From: JAOXRU01 sp965247735 | Lineage (GTDB): Bacteria; Bacteroidota; Bacteroidia; Flavobacteriales; Flavobacteriaceae | NCBI GenBank assembly: GCA_965247735.1 | Contig: CBDFHN010000002.1 | Span: forward strand, 2,914,001-2,978,000 | Direction of reading: 5' to 3' | Length of the DNA: 64,000 nt | Shown: one piece after another, positions 48,301-55,728 of the stretch | Layout: the number at the start of each line of letters is the position of its first letter | Position numbering within the stretch: position 1 is the first letter of the stretch | The notes under the pieces: generated by a model | Databases searched by the model: none | Told to the model about the DNA's origin: nothing | The model's input: only the letters and a program-made list of their open reading frames with translations | Translations under genes and position numbers: made by a program

Positions 48301-50952
48301 TCCTTCACTTATATTATTGAAATTGGCATTTCTACCATTTTTTGGTCCTTTAGTTCCAATTAATCCGCCTCCAACACCTAACTTGGTAACAACAAAGGTA
48401 TATTGAGGGTCTCCATCTGAAGTTTCAATTCGTATTCTCCCGAGATCCATACAGGATTCGTCTCTAATGATAACATCAGCATCAAAATTTCGCTCTGTAA
48501 TTCCTATCTCATCAGAAACAAACTCACAACCTCCTACAATACCTTGTTGTCTTATTTCTATTACAAATCTTCCTGCAGCAGGAATGTTAAATACATTTGA
48601 TGTTTGGTATGCAGATACTGCATTAGTATCTAAATTTCTTAATCGATATTCATAAGCAGCAGGCACATTAGTAACAGTTATACTTCCTGTAGTTGTACAA
48701 ATAATATCCTGAGGGGTAAATATAGGGTCTAATACATTTTTATATACCTTAAAATAAAACCTTGAAAAGCATCCATTATTATAGGTCACTACCAATCTGT
48801 ATTCTCCAGCATCAGTAGCATCAAAATCATCTCCGGTTGCTACTTGATTCCAATTTCCATTACATAAACTACTCTTATTAGCACAATCTTCAAGACCTAC
48901 TAAATCTGTACAGCCTGTAGGGTCGAATTTTTCCCAAATAACACTTGTTGCATCAACCATATTGGTTTGCAATAATCTAGAATCTCCTGCTCCACATAAA
49001 AATATCTTTGGCATGCTATCTCCATCATTTGGACAAATAGCTACATCATCTGCAAAAGGAATTACTGGATTGATTTGTGTTGTCCCAAAAAGCGTAACGG
49101 TAACCACCTCATCAAAAGATAAACAAGGTGCAGGTGCCGTTTTTGTAACTGTATATACACCAGGTTGTGTAACTACAAGGTCCTGAGCTGTTCCTACAAC
49201 CAGTCCACTGGCATTAGTCCATGAATAGGTATCAAAACCAGCGCCTGCGGTAAGCGTAACATCTGCTCCACAAAGCTGAGTAGTTCTTGAAAAATCACAA
49301 TCTCCAAGATCTACCAGAAAATTTGTTGCACCTGGAGTTACATATCCACAAGCATCTGTAGCAGATACACTAGGATCGCCAGTAATCTGATTTGGGTTTT
49401 CTACACCGCTATAGGTAGAATAGGCCAAATTTTGAACAATATTAGAACATGCATCTCTAAGCTCAAAACAATTGTCTACAACATTAACTCGTATTTTTAT
49501 TTCTTCTTCCGCATCCCCAATTTCTACTAAATTATCTGGAATAGTAAATACCAATTCGTTTGCTGGCAAGCCTGAATAGGCATACGTAACTCCAGCCGGT
49601 AATGTAATATTTGATGCTAAATCATTAAAATTAACATTTGTTGGCAAAGGATCTCTAATAGTATAGCCCGTGGCATGGTCATTTCCTATGTTTTGAAATT
49701 TTATGACATACTCTAGGGGCTGCCCTAAAACAACACCTGCATTACCAATATCTACCCCAGCAGAGTTTAATACATTTTTTTGAACTGCTATTTCTGGTTC
49801 TATAATCTCTACACTAAAATAGTTAAAGAAAATATCGTATTTGTCCTGACTACTTGTTGCTCTAAACGTTGCTCCTGTTTCTCCATTTGGTAAAACAGTT
49901 TTCCCAGGATTAGCTAAACGAATTACATCCACATCCCAACCCAAAGTATTGATACTGTTTGGTGTTCTTGTAGTAACTAATGCTCCATATTTAGAAATAC
50001 TAGCATTAAAAAAATTACTAGCTGGATTTGCTGTATCAGCAATATTTGTAAAACTGCCCACAGTATTTGCCTTAAATAGCAATTCATCTCCTGCAATTCT
50101 ATTATCCCCTTCTAAAACTGCTACACCTATATCTGCATTTACAGGTCCTACAGGTACCGTAGTAAACCCTGTATATGGAATGTCTGTGCTTTGCCCACTT
50201 CTAATTACTGCATATCCATCATAAGTTGTGATATGCCTTCCTCTTTCTGTTGGGTTTTGATATACCACGACTAAATTCCATCCTCCTGAAATCCCACCTG
50301 AAATATCTACAGGTCTAGTATTATCATTAGACGCTCTAACATTTGCAACCGTATATTGTCCAGTAGGGTTTGCTAAAGGTTGTATTAAATTGGTAACATC
50401 TTGATAATAGACATATGGACTATAATAACCCGTCTGAGCTGTACCAAACCCATCATAGATTTGCATCCCAGTAACATCTACATAACCTGCACCTGGAACC
50501 TGAAATTTTACTGTAGCAGGACTAGGTCTTGCTCCTGTATTATCTTCTCTATACACCGCTCCCCAATACAAACCTGCATATACAATAGTATTACATGTTG
50601 TTTTATTAAAAGCAAACATGGCACTACTAGAACTAAATGTAGTAGGATCACTATCTACATCTATATAACGCATGTCTTGTCCATCATTTGATGTAGACCA
50701 AAAACCTGTAGTATTATATGGTGTGTTTGCTGGAAGATCTGGATTAGGAACTCTTTCTGCACTTGTTATCCTATTCACAATATTATTTCCGATAAGAATA
50801 ACATTTCCCCTAAGTTCATCAGGATGACCCAATGCAGAATTAGGATAACGAGGTGTAAATGGCACTTCTACTTGTGCATCTGCATTAGTAAAACTAAAGC
50901 ATAGCAGTAAGAATAGAAGTAAACTAAGGTGAGGCGAGGTTAGTTTCATCAT
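36346..50952 (-). CDS. sprB: SprB: giant mobile cell-surface gliding adhesin, T9SS type B cargo
   Basis: A 4868-aa protein with a signal peptide (residues 1-26), a unique N-terminal region (about 30-390), then several dozen SprB-type repeats of about 75-90 residues. These have a C.G..G.I.V...GG...Y.Y.......F..L..G.YT..V.D..GC.....-like pattern. Two non-repeat islands interrupt them (about 1090-1220 and 1925-2137). The C-terminal 85 residues form a type B (CHU_C-like) sorting domain (VFTPNGDGLNDGWKP ... VYDRYGRVVAEL ... GDYWYILKLNG). SprB moves along the cell surface to drive gliding in Flavobacterium johnsoniae, where it is larger (669 kDa). The start overlaps the sprD stop (ATGA). Neighbours sprC, sprD and sprF match the known operon. 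Confidence 0.85.
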   Translation of the reverse strand: MMKLTSPHLSLLLFLLLCFSFTNADAQVEVPFTPRYPNSALGHPDELRGNVILIGNNIVNRITSAERVPNPDLPANTPYNTTGFWSTSNDGQDMRYIDVDSDPTTFSSSSAMFAFNKTTCNTIVYAGLYWGAVYREDNTGARPSPATVKFQVPGAGYVDVTGMQIYDGFGTAQTGYYSPYVYYQDVTNLIQPLANPTGQYTVANVRASNDNTRPVDISGGISGGWNLVVVYQNPTERGRHITTYDGYAVIRSGQSTDIPYTGFTTVPVGPVNADIGVAVLEGDNRIAGDELLFKANTVGSFTNIADTANPASNFFNASISKYGALVTTRTPNSINTLGWDVDVIRLANPGKTVLPNGETGATFRATSSQDKYDIFFNYFSVEIIEPEIAVQKNVLNSAGVDIGNAGVVLGQPLEYVIKFQNIGNDHATGYTIRDPLPTNVNFNDLASNITLPAGVTYAYSGLPANELVFTIPDNLVEIGDAEEEIKIRVNVVDNCFELRDACSNIVQNLAYSTYSGVENPNQITGDPSVSATDACGYVTPGATNFLVDLGDCDFSRTTQLCGADVTLTAGAGFDTYSWTNASGLVVGTAQDLVVTQPGVYTVTKTAPAPCLSFDEVVTVTLFGTTQINPVIPFADDVAICPNDGDSMPKIFLCGAGDSRLLQTNMVDATSVIWEKFDPTGCTDLVGLEDCANKSSLCNGNWNQVATGDDFDATDAGEYRLVVTYNNGCFSRFYFKVYKNVLDPIFTPQDIICTTTGSITVTNVPAAYEYRLRNLDTNAVSAYQTSNVFNIPAAGRFVIEIRQQGIVGGCEFVSDEIGITERNFDADVIIRDESCMDLGRIRIETSDGDPQYTFVVTKLGVGGGLIGTKGPKNGRNANFNNISEGTYEVRVTTDDGCLYTETVTVAPAPIITGTAVTTRGLTSCGPGEITVTGSGGTPAYSYAIWSVGGVSPYTVIGDVPGTAYQIAPFDITTAGIYEFLIVDANNCTAFVTETIAMLPDPVYTTAFTDITCSGANDGTITINTTNSNGFSLTYHLKDIFGNVLSSNTSGIFVGLGAGNYAVEIEMTQGATTCSLPDENFIISDVNPLLPAQCTAVDCTLTPADVAASLLLNPNYTLAAGQVLCLTSDIFIPGSITINGTIRFCGGAQLNVGGAMSVLTGAKLIFTDCNSHLTVAGSIVCLGGEILLPRSGECVVTDVTTTVFPLICVTVGVIDESDSLLDITQDYTCVTDATIEVQNVTGGTVPYQYSIDGINFQPGTTFTGLKDGKYTITVRDANGCFITDSVTIDPLDPPTDLTFVGTAATCPAETSDVIVTVVDGIAPYTVEITAPAAIAATSITGNVATFNGLAAGETYTVRVTDAKDCVYTEQYTIAPVQKIGAVASLIKDVNCFNGSDGQVEYTVSNFTTTYNYTVTNSALAVVNTAVNSTNATINLTSLPAETYTITVTDTTTNCTDTAVVVVNEPGTSLDFTFVVEEKTCTADGSVTVASTGGWKGHTYSLTQPDASIVNNGGSTVFSGLSQNGTYTITVTDANNCVVTKTFTLADAVAPVLAITPNDICFDDAVGLTLTASVTSGGNGTYQYSLNGGTLQVNPIFTGLSAGTYTIDVIDGNNCTDTENITIHPELEITATATIISACTTTSAVTIIATGGNGTYQYAVVADGATPIAANYGASNTVTVTGTGAYDVYVQDGLGCDVKFDINITQDPALTISATDTGIACNGSGTTVTITAGGGSTIYEYSIDNGVNYQPSPIFVNVPVGNHALKIRDSRGCEIDLPYAITEPFSLSAAAAVTELIDCTPLLGAEVRITNAFGGTAPYSYSFDGGANYVTGPGANITHLMPGTYNLFIRDANMCTFPMSVTVTPALPEPDLTSSIDYECDGEGTVTITNNDGSYTYTYSLNGAPSVPSNIFNNIPAGSHTITVGYRKTVAPPVSTLLFEDFGVGANTAISEIDPLYCYEPQNGTVNSCGWAINSAINDGEYSVTNTIANPFGTWLNPNDHTNPADPNARFLAINVGGVAGVNGIIYAKRNIEVIANRDIKIKLSAFNLLRSTATGGDPSVVIELVDAGGTVINSVATGNIPKNTGINDWHDYEVDLNPGANSNLDIVIRTQSAVIMGNDIAIDDITATQLPLVCDRTQDLAIVIEAGKAFAATVTAHTAVSCNGAADGTLTFEVDNFDAVAGFEYSTDAGATFTTSLVSPVVVTGLSGGATAVIIRDVTDITCNTTLNQNITEAAVLVANATITTVMTCNTGATLTASATGGTLNYEYQLEDNVGGILTAYSSSAIFNNITNGDYVVRVRDANLCTDDFAITVTAPDTVTFTSTATNCYAGASNGTILVSVATGNGGYQYSINGGAWVTPGTSTHTFTGLTAGSYTIDVKDSYGCDAVQETVEIDDRLLATVTTIDVNCIDGSISVAATGGDNNYVYAFVVSGNAVTAGDFSVTNPFVVTNATAGTYDVYVRDNGGGVDFCEYTETVTVNTAPAIAITATPTAAACHDDTGNIQLDITAGDGPFNIQLTDVTGAGAGDVTVSNFVNTTRTFFNLIPGDYTIAVTDKYGCNVNSGTVTIINPVELTATYVAIIPPACNYGNAAINGIEFTGYTTVAGLTTQLSIDGGTTWTSVVSPFAGNVPFTGHVPGETIFPAIRTINGSGNQVCIELLAPYKIEYPLDNLFAVANISGLGCTGGFDVTVLAYGASGNALPPGGTYQFSYDLVTWFNATGGAPPSITFTGLIPGRSYDFYVRDTANPACIVQNSDNIYGGAYTPDTVVDAVAVTESCFGVATGEITFTVEDLDGIHKTQGRWELFEVGNPVAIQNSGGTIPYPLVPILVTVPGLGAGTYYLVFTEVDGAGADVCFGASEDVIVQEAPAPITGAAVVVRDITCDTDGALEMQIVGGWGGYTYTLTTANNPNLINPITGTTDNPIIIAYSNLVDTTIASFPLTVDVTDRNGCSETFTTLIDINVAQPPATPTAVAGCTAPYTLTVTNGGTLTDYLYSIDGGTTYVDNSGLFTGLVAASYDVVLKEKATGCESAALTKVIQPALEATVLATDLLGCTVDGGFRIAVTEGSGNYNYTITGPGVTVGPASIALPSNPLAVVLPFGAASAGTYTITIIDNDNVSCPPLVKTIEIDAPIDPVFTVLTPIDVTCNGASDGSFSISEVDNGINPLTYTIAPAVGTWNPTTLTFSDLPPSTYTVTGTGVNGCTFDRTVSITQPPVLSVPVLDIVPFACTSGNTVNQAEVSVNVGNITGGSGTYVRYEFVYDNGTVGVPGDDITQIGVNTSMTITNIAGGFVTLTVFDSNGCSAPSFIAVPAFVPMTGATVAVTPITCATAEDIAITVLGGSGAYSFTLTTPSGVVTTNTTGIFTGLTEFGTHTTMITDTNTGCVIPFIHEIEDPNTFNIVLTPVSDVICFGGADGEVTISITDATYVGGFTWTVRSDNGTPANYADDIPVVGKTGTETLVTDIASVNGLLQGGYSVEVIQTANPFCPKFANFIIAGPSTGITANTVVTPITCNGNDGSIEIINAAGGWGGFQYFVAPVADPAPTAGDYVIAPKFDNLGAGTYQVWLIDQNGCPEQLGDEILVDPIALAATLQVNQFNCNGTDGILEVVAISGGQGSNRSFQLQRFDGATFVDHGSAQTTTTFTGLAHGRYRVVVSDQWTCTISTNEIELYEEMNLSTAIVKEITCNAPIGGEITVNVVGGSTNLQFDIVNPDTTAGIGNTTGIFTGLTQVGTYTFTVTDLATGSTCTETITADLEATTPVTFTVVATDVSCNGGSDGTLTVNLPVSNIVPITNNNPVYTYEIIAGPITVAAQNNPVFSGLAQGTYTVRVHSGKGCFADVVQGITEPIVLGASGVPTSFACAADNTIAQSTLVVVATGGTIQYSYSIDGVNFQNSDTFLISDTGVDQNLTITVKDDNGCEFSYTETLVTLPKITAVTVTQDVAISCAPLNNGEEVTVTVAGGSGDYTFDILPVGGVPGTDVQDTAAADMDATYTLTTPGTYVFRVTDDLTGCYFDSAAYTVAPYDTIDVIATPTQAVMCFGNTDGAITINVTGYTGAYTFEVFESTDVAQTTVILNGAGDTTVANPLAVSGFVGGSYVVVVTATGAPFCSDISNTFTIDSPGTALSASIAEISPVTCTNDIGEIQIDVTGGYAPYTAVLTGGATTVTETGITSSFVFTGLGAGTYTATVTDREGCLVTTNTVTLIAPTPISAGISTSGTLQCFGDTSATVTATAPSGGQGIANFVYYLNTLDAAGTTIIATSGPQSGLNFTNVGAGIYSITVRDGWNCEFTTATVTITEPTPIKAAITVATDLTCDVASTGSVTLTASGGSGTYEFSTDGGATYTAFTSGHTIASLIAGSYSFHVRDASPCSAVVTNTIELEHPLPAVLNLRLLSKINCVGETNGIILATATGGVGNYEFELTGTVARPRQTSGEFKDLPVGNYTVMVYSGTDCDGIPQDIELLAPPVLTITTQDFTNETCPGENDGTITIDASNSDGSQILYAITPTLDKFDTKNQFTDLTPGDYRVIVQNENGCFEALDFTILPAAPIVPTLVEVTPEVCVGEANGTITISIAGGIAPYSTSINSMADADFVADRLVFDSLAGGSQTIFVKDANDCIVPLVVAVPEGVNIRGAAIPIYVCDSNLPSNSVTVELEDDTIPTNDVLYALDSTDPAELQLTSTFENLAPGSHFITIAHINGCTETISFEIESFEPLIIGLQQGTINEIKAVADGGKEDYTYFFNGENTGNKANYFIHETGIYTVTVIDANGCEATEEIFMEFIDIKIPDVFTPNGDGLNDGWKPKNQDSWPEILTKVYDRYGRVVAELNLNEVWNGMYKGTELPTGDYWYILKLNGEKDDREFVGHFTLYR

Positions 50953-53174
50953 AATAATAAGTTAGGGTTGACCCTCATAATCCAAATATCTTGGAAATAA
51001 GAATCATTTAAGTTCGAGTAATAAGATGTTAGGGCTCCATTCCACGAATTATGTTTCATTAAATACACGTAGTTTAACATGTTCTCCGGATTGGTAAAAT
51101 ACTTTGCTTCTAACCCTTTTTTATTTAGGTTTTTTACAAAACTATCTGCATTCCGTTTCACAGAAAATACGTTTGCAACAATATAGTAGCCTTTGTCAAG
51201 TCCTTTCACAGACATGATTTTTGCTTTTTCTATTGGTTTTCTAAGTGCTGGTTTTTTGCTACTAGCGTAGGTTTTGCTAGTTTTTATTGCGGCACTCTTC
51301 TTTGCATTGTCAAAAATACTACTTTTTTTGGTTTTAGACGATGATAATACGTTTTTTTGTAGAAGATTGTCATCATATTTTGAATTGTTACTGCTTACAT
51401 ATTCTTCATTAGCGCTGTTATCCACGTTCATAATCCATATATCATCTGTATACGTGCCTTCTACATTAGACTTGTATGCTGCTACGGCATCTTCCCAATT
51501 GTCATAGCGTTTTAGATATACATATTTTAATCCGTTTTTAGGATTCTTAAAATAGGTTGCATCTAGCCCTTTTTCATTTAGACCATCTACAAACTTATTG
51601 AGGTAATGAGTTCCTTTATACACATTTGCAATAATATAATAACCACCATCGACTCCTTTTAGGTTAATTGCACGTTGATTTCTTATTTTGCTGTTTTTTG
51701 CTACTTTTTCAAACGCAACCACGTCTTTGCTTTTTACAGGTTGCTTTTTTATAGCAATTGAAGACTTTTTTACTAGTGGTTTTTTGAAATCTATTTTTGG
51801 ACTAGCAGTATTCTTTTTTACATTGGCAACAGCATCAACATTATCTTTTACTTTTGTTGCAGAAACACTCCCGTTATCCTTTGGCTTACTTTCTTTTGTT
51901 AAGGTAGCGTCATTTTTCTTAAAATTGTTTTCTACAATCTCTTTATCTGATTTTACATTATTAGGCGTAAACATTATTTTTCTAGCTGCCTCCTTAGCTG
52001 CTGCATCGGGGTTTTGCATCATTTGCAATACTTGCGCAAATCTTCGTTCTAAATCTTGCTCTCGACTCCGCTCTAATGAATCTTGTCTAAAAATAACTTC
52101 AGCCAGAATTTCATCATTTTCTTTTAATGCTGCTTTTAATCGTTTAATCTCTTCTTCCTGCTCAGCTACTAAAGCATCTGCTTCAAAAAACTCTTCTTGA
52201 GCTTCTGCAACAGCATCTTTTTCGTCATCTAACATTACACGATCTTCGGTAAGGTTTGGCTGAAACGAATAGGCAAAAGAAATTTCGTGTGTTGGACCTA
52301 AATTGGACAAGGATCCACTAATTGCTTTCTCCATAGTATAACCTATAGAAATTCTTTTTTTGATATTAAATCCTACTCCTGCCGAAGCTCCATAAAAATC
52401 ATCATAACCAGCCTGTAGCCATCCTATTTTTGGTGCATCTAAGACCATACTTGCTCCATAGCCAAAACCATCATCACCACGTTTAACACCACGTGCTAGA
52501 CTTAATAACCGCGCTTGTTCCAATAAACCTGATGAGTTTTTAAACCGTTTGGTAAATTGTAAATGTCCTGAGTATGTTTTTTCATTAAACTCGGTAAGCG
52601 ACTCACTAGTATCTAAATTATAGTCGAATAAGTTCTCGGCATACATTCCAAAATCAAAATCTCCATAAGAGATATTAAAACCTGGTTGTACTGCCAATAA
52701 CGAACTTCCATCTAAATCTCTAAGTACTGGATCTATATTTAAATCTACATTAGAAGCATTATTATCAAATCCACTATTGTAATAAGTAACATTAAAACCA
52801 AAAGTAAAATTAGATTTTTCACTTATTTTAAGTCCATAAGCATAATTGGCCATTACACCAAAATTGCTAAAGGTTCCATATTTTTCACTATATAAACTTA
52901 AGCCCAGTCCAGACCTGTCTCCTATTCTTCCCGAATAACTAAGCAGGTAAATTTCCTTTCCATCTCTAAATTTTCTATTTTGATTTCTATGGTATAGGTT
53001 TAAATACGACTTATCTTCACGTACTGTAGAAAAAGTTGGATTAATTAAAAATCTATTGAATTTTAGTAGATTTTGAGCTGGAATCCCTAACGGAATTACA
53101 GGTGTATCCTCCTGTGCTTCTACATTTGTAAAGGCAAGCATTAGTAATAAAAACCAAGCAAACTTCTTTTTCAT
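50949..53174 (-). CDS. sprD: SprD-like protein: PorP/SprF domain plus coiled coil and duplicated SPOR-like domain
   Basis: A 741-aa protein with a signal peptide (about residues 1-20). Residues about 25-310 are a PorP/SprF outer-membrane domain (LLKFNRFLINPTFSTVREDKSYLNLYHRNQ, GDRSGLGLSLYSEKYG). A charged coiled coil is at about 325-395 (AEAQEEFFEADALVAEQEEEIKRLKAAL) and a Lys-rich linker follows. Two SPOR-like repeats are at about 504-590 and 656-741 (GYYI.ANV......F...L..KGL.A.YF.NP.N.L.YVYL...D.WIM.V). SPOR domains bind denuded peptidoglycan, so it may tie the adhesin machinery to the cell wall. It sits between sprC (12 bp) and sprB (overlap), as SprD does in gliding flavobacteria. Confidence 0.78.
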   Translation of the reverse strand: MKKKFAWFLLLMLAFTNVEAQEDTPVIPLGIPAQNLLKFNRFLINPTFSTVREDKSYLNLYHRNQNRKFRDGKEIYLLSYSGRIGDRSGLGLSLYSEKYGTFSNFGVMANYAYGLKISEKSNFTFGFNVTYYNSGFDNNASNVDLNIDPVLRDLDGSSLLAVQPGFNISYGDFDFGMYAENLFDYNLDTSESLTEFNEKTYSGHLQFTKRFKNSSGLLEQARLLSLARGVKRGDDGFGYGASMVLDAPKIGWLQAGYDDFYGASAGVGFNIKKRISIGYTMEKAISGSLSNLGPTHEISFAYSFQPNLTEDRVMLDDEKDAVAEAQEEFFEADALVAEQEEEIKRLKAALKENDEILAEVIFRQDSLERSREQDLERRFAQVLQMMQNPDAAAKEAARKIMFTPNNVKSDKEIVENNFKKNDATLTKESKPKDNGSVSATKVKDNVDAVANVKKNTASPKIDFKKPLVKKSSIAIKKQPVKSKDVVAFEKVAKNSKIRNQRAINLKGVDGGYYIIANVYKGTHYLNKFVDGLNEKGLDATYFKNPKNGLKYVYLKRYDNWEDAVAAYKSNVEGTYTDDIWIMNVDNSANEEYVSSNNSKYDDNLLQKNVLSSSKTKKSSIFDNAKKSAAIKTSKTYASSKKPALRKPIEKAKIMSVKGLDKGYYIVANVFSVKRNADSFVKNLNKKGLEAKYFTNPENMLNYVYLMKHNSWNGALTSYYSNLNDSYFQDIWIMRVNPNLLL

Positions 53175-53186
53175 TATTCGTTTTAG

Positions 53187-55364
53187 TTATCGTATTATAG
53201 TTATAGTTCCTTGCTTCGACACTGCTCCGCCCTTATCAATTTTGTAATAATAAACAAGGTTCTTCACCGTAGCTAATGTTGATGATTCTGGCCAATTGTT
53301 TTGGTAATTATTTGTTTTAAAAACCTCTACGCCATTTTCATTATATATGGTAATCGTAATTTCTTCATCATTGGAGTAAGTATTTGGCAATACCCATAAA
53401 TCGTATATCCCATCTCCATTTGGGGTGATCACATTTGGCACGCTAAAAGATTCCTGAAACTCTACTGCAAATTTCTTAAACACTTGACAGGTTCCAATAA
53501 GAGCTACCAATGTATATTCTCCTTCTTCTGAAACTGCAAATGTTGCGCCTGTTCCTAAAGCATCGTTAGCAGCATTGTACCAGGTATAAGAATCGGCACC
53601 GCTAGCAGTAATCTGCTTGGTATTCCCCTCTGGAATAACAACTATTGCCTTAGCATCTATACTTACTGCTGATTCATCTAACGGAGCTATAACTAACTCA
53701 TTAGACCTAATAGTGCAACCCACATGTTTTACCAATAATTGGTATGTACCTGTTAAATTAGTACTTAGAACAGCTGTTGTTTCTGGTAGTTTTGCATTAT
53801 TTCTATACCATTCGTAGGTATAACTAGCATCGGTTATATCACTAGTGATGGTAATTGACGAACCTCCATCACAAACAACAGTATCAGGACTACTAATAGT
53901 AACACTGTTTATAAACGCTAACTTTATATCTAATGAAGGTGATGTAGCAGAGTATGAATTATACATCCCTATTACATGATACAAATCATTATCTGTGTAC
54001 GAAGATATTGCATGTGATGTTGATGTTGCTCCACTTATTACAACACTATTTTTATACCATTGATAAGACATTAGACTTTTTAATTCTGAAGTAACATCTA
54101 TATCTCCACTTGTTGTTTTTGCTGTAATTATTCCGACAGATAAGCCTACATTTGTTGACTCACAGTTTACATAGGAAGCATCAGGAACTATTGTTAATTC
54201 TAAACTATTTGGATAGGAAACCTGAATATTATCTATTTCTTTAGTCATTACACAACCAGAGGTCTGATCAACAACTACCTTGTATATTCCATCCTGGTTT
54301 ATACTTAAAGATGTTGTATTTGCCCCTGATATTAATACACTGTTTCTATACCATTTGATCGTTCCTCCTACAGCATCTGTAGTTATGGATAATGTTTTTG
54401 TTTCTCCAGGCAACAACAATACGTTTGTATTTCCGCCTAAATTTAGGTTAAACCCATCTGTTTTGCTGATAGCAACCACAGCTGTACGTTCTGTACAAAT
54501 AGTTGTACCGCTAACTTCTACACTATAGTCTCCTTCAAAATTAGAATCGCTTCCATCAACATCATAATAATATGCTCCGGCGGCGGCTAAACCAAGGGGC
54601 ACCGCACCTTTATACCAGGTATAATCGAATGCTGGATTATTTACGTTTGCCTCTAATCTATACGTTTCTGTAGGACATAATGCTACACTAGTAACCCCAT
54701 TAATCGCTGCTCCAGAAGGTGTACCCACATTAACAGTAACTGCATTAGATATGGTTCCACCAGAACAATTAGGCCCATAATCCACCTCTACAAAATAGGT
54801 GCCTGCAATGTTTGTTGTTAACGAAGAAGAGGTCTCGGCTATCTTTGTTCCTGTTCTATACCAGATATAAGCAGGTTCTCCTGGGAAATTATCAACAGTT
54901 ATTGTTGTAGAAGTTGGACTGCAGACATTTATAGTTCCTGTTAAACCATTAATTACCAAACTTGAGGTAACATTTTTATAATACAGTGGTATTGGATCAC
55001 TAGCATCACTAGTTTTTGCAGTACTAGTACTTCTTACTCTAAATCTATAACCAGTTCCGCCAACCGTTGTTGGTAGCGAAAACCATATTTCAAAAACCCC
55101 AGTTTCTGCATTTTTATCGGTAACAGTTTTCAAAGTTACTGCTGAAGAAAAATCACCGTTTTTGTCAGATAGCTCCAATATAAAACTATTACCGCTATCA
55201 ACACTTCCAACATGCTGATAATCAACTTTAAAATTATTAAACGCAGCACTAGCACAAGCATAAGTAATTTCTGGCTTCGGCTTATTCACTTGCGAAAAGC
55301 CAAACTGAGCAGTTAGGACTAGTAGCAGTGGAAGAAATCGTCTATTTATTATTTTTACATTCAT
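53187..55364 (-). CDS. sprC: SprC-like protein: Ig-like repeats with T9SS type B (gliding motility-associated) C-terminal domain
   Basis: A 725-aa secreted protein with a signal peptide (residues 1-24, ending FGFSQ). Residues about 140-630 hold five or six Ig-like/PKD-like repeats with a recurring YxWYxxxxxI or TYxWYKN signature and C.G....V-type ends. The last about 85 residues are a type B sorting domain (VPNVITPNGDGIYDLWVLPN ... ITIYNENGVEVFKTNNYQNNWP ... YYYKID). It is the first gene of a four-gene operon with sprD, sprB and sprF and is the best candidate for SprC, which supports SprB function. Sequence alone gives only the domain class; operon order gives the name. Confidence 0.75.
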   Translation of the reverse strand: MNVKIINRRFLPLLLVLTAQFGFSQVNKPKPEITYACASAAFNNFKVDYQHVGSVDSGNSFILELSDKNGDFSSAVTLKTVTDKNAETGVFEIWFSLPTTVGGTGYRFRVRSTSTAKTSDASDPIPLYYKNVTSSLVINGLTGTINVCSPTSTTITVDNFPGEPAYIWYRTGTKIAETSSSLTTNIAGTYFVEVDYGPNCSGGTISNAVTVNVGTPSGAAINGVTSVALCPTETYRLEANVNNPAFDYTWYKGAVPLGLAAAGAYYYDVDGSDSNFEGDYSVEVSGTTICTERTAVVAISKTDGFNLNLGGNTNVLLLPGETKTLSITTDAVGGTIKWYRNSVLISGANTTSLSINQDGIYKVVVDQTSGCVMTKEIDNIQVSYPNSLELTIVPDASYVNCESTNVGLSVGIITAKTTSGDIDVTSELKSLMSYQWYKNSVVISGATSTSHAISSYTDNDLYHVIGMYNSYSATSPSLDIKLAFINSVTISSPDTVVCDGGSSITITSDITDASYTYEWYRNNAKLPETTAVLSTNLTGTYQLLVKHVGCTIRSNELVIAPLDESAVSIDAKAIVVIPEGNTKQITASGADSYTWYNAANDALGTGATFAVSEEGEYTLVALIGTCQVFKKFAVEFQESFSVPNVITPNGDGIYDLWVLPNTYSNDEEITITIYNENGVEVFKTNNYQNNWPESSTLATVKNLVYYYKIDKGGAVSKQGTITIIR

Positions 55365-55408
55365 AAGCTGGGGCCTACTAATTTGTTTTTATTGGTATTG
55401 TTACTTTC

Positions 55409-55439
55409 TAAAAATAGTCTTCAACAATTTAAGAAACAA
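55409..55439 (-). promoter_or_regulatory. Candidate promoter of the sprCDBF operon
   Basis: On the minus strand: TTG (-33-like), a 20-bp spacer and TATTTTTA (7 of 8 to TAnnTTTG), ending 45 bp before the sprC ATG. Spacing suits Bacteroidota housekeeping promoters. The 55365-55728 gap between sprC and glnS holds this and the glnS promoter only. Confidence 0.4.
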
Positions 55440-55707
55440 TATCCAGTTACTTTCGTCGTTTACCTCTTAACTTCCAAAACTTTTTATTAACAATTGCGAA
55501 AAAATATCATCATACTTTATGTTAATCGCTGATTATTAATGAGTTAGTTAGTTTTTAACTGTTTAGTTCTATCAGTATTAGACTTCAAATTTACTAAATA
55601 CTCCCTCTTTTTCAAGTTTTTGTTGCAGTTGTTAACAATAATTGTTGTGAAAATAGCTTTTATAAGTGTGAATTGTTTTTTTAGCGTGTTTTTCTCTAGT
55701 TTTTAAC

Positions 55708-55715
55708 TAATTTTG
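55708..55715 (+). promoter_or_regulatory. Candidate -7 element (TAnnTTTG) of glnS
   Basis: TAATTTTG is an exact consensus match 14-20 bp before the start codons, implying a very short leader. The -33 region is T-rich without a clear TTG. Confidence 0.45.
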
Positions 55716-55728
55716 CATCTTATAAACA

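Noticed and set aside
51688..52200. 170-codon plus-strand frame over the SprD-like gene
   Set aside because: Antisense of the Lys/Glu-rich coiled coil, giving an artificial Phe/Ser/Leu-rich product.
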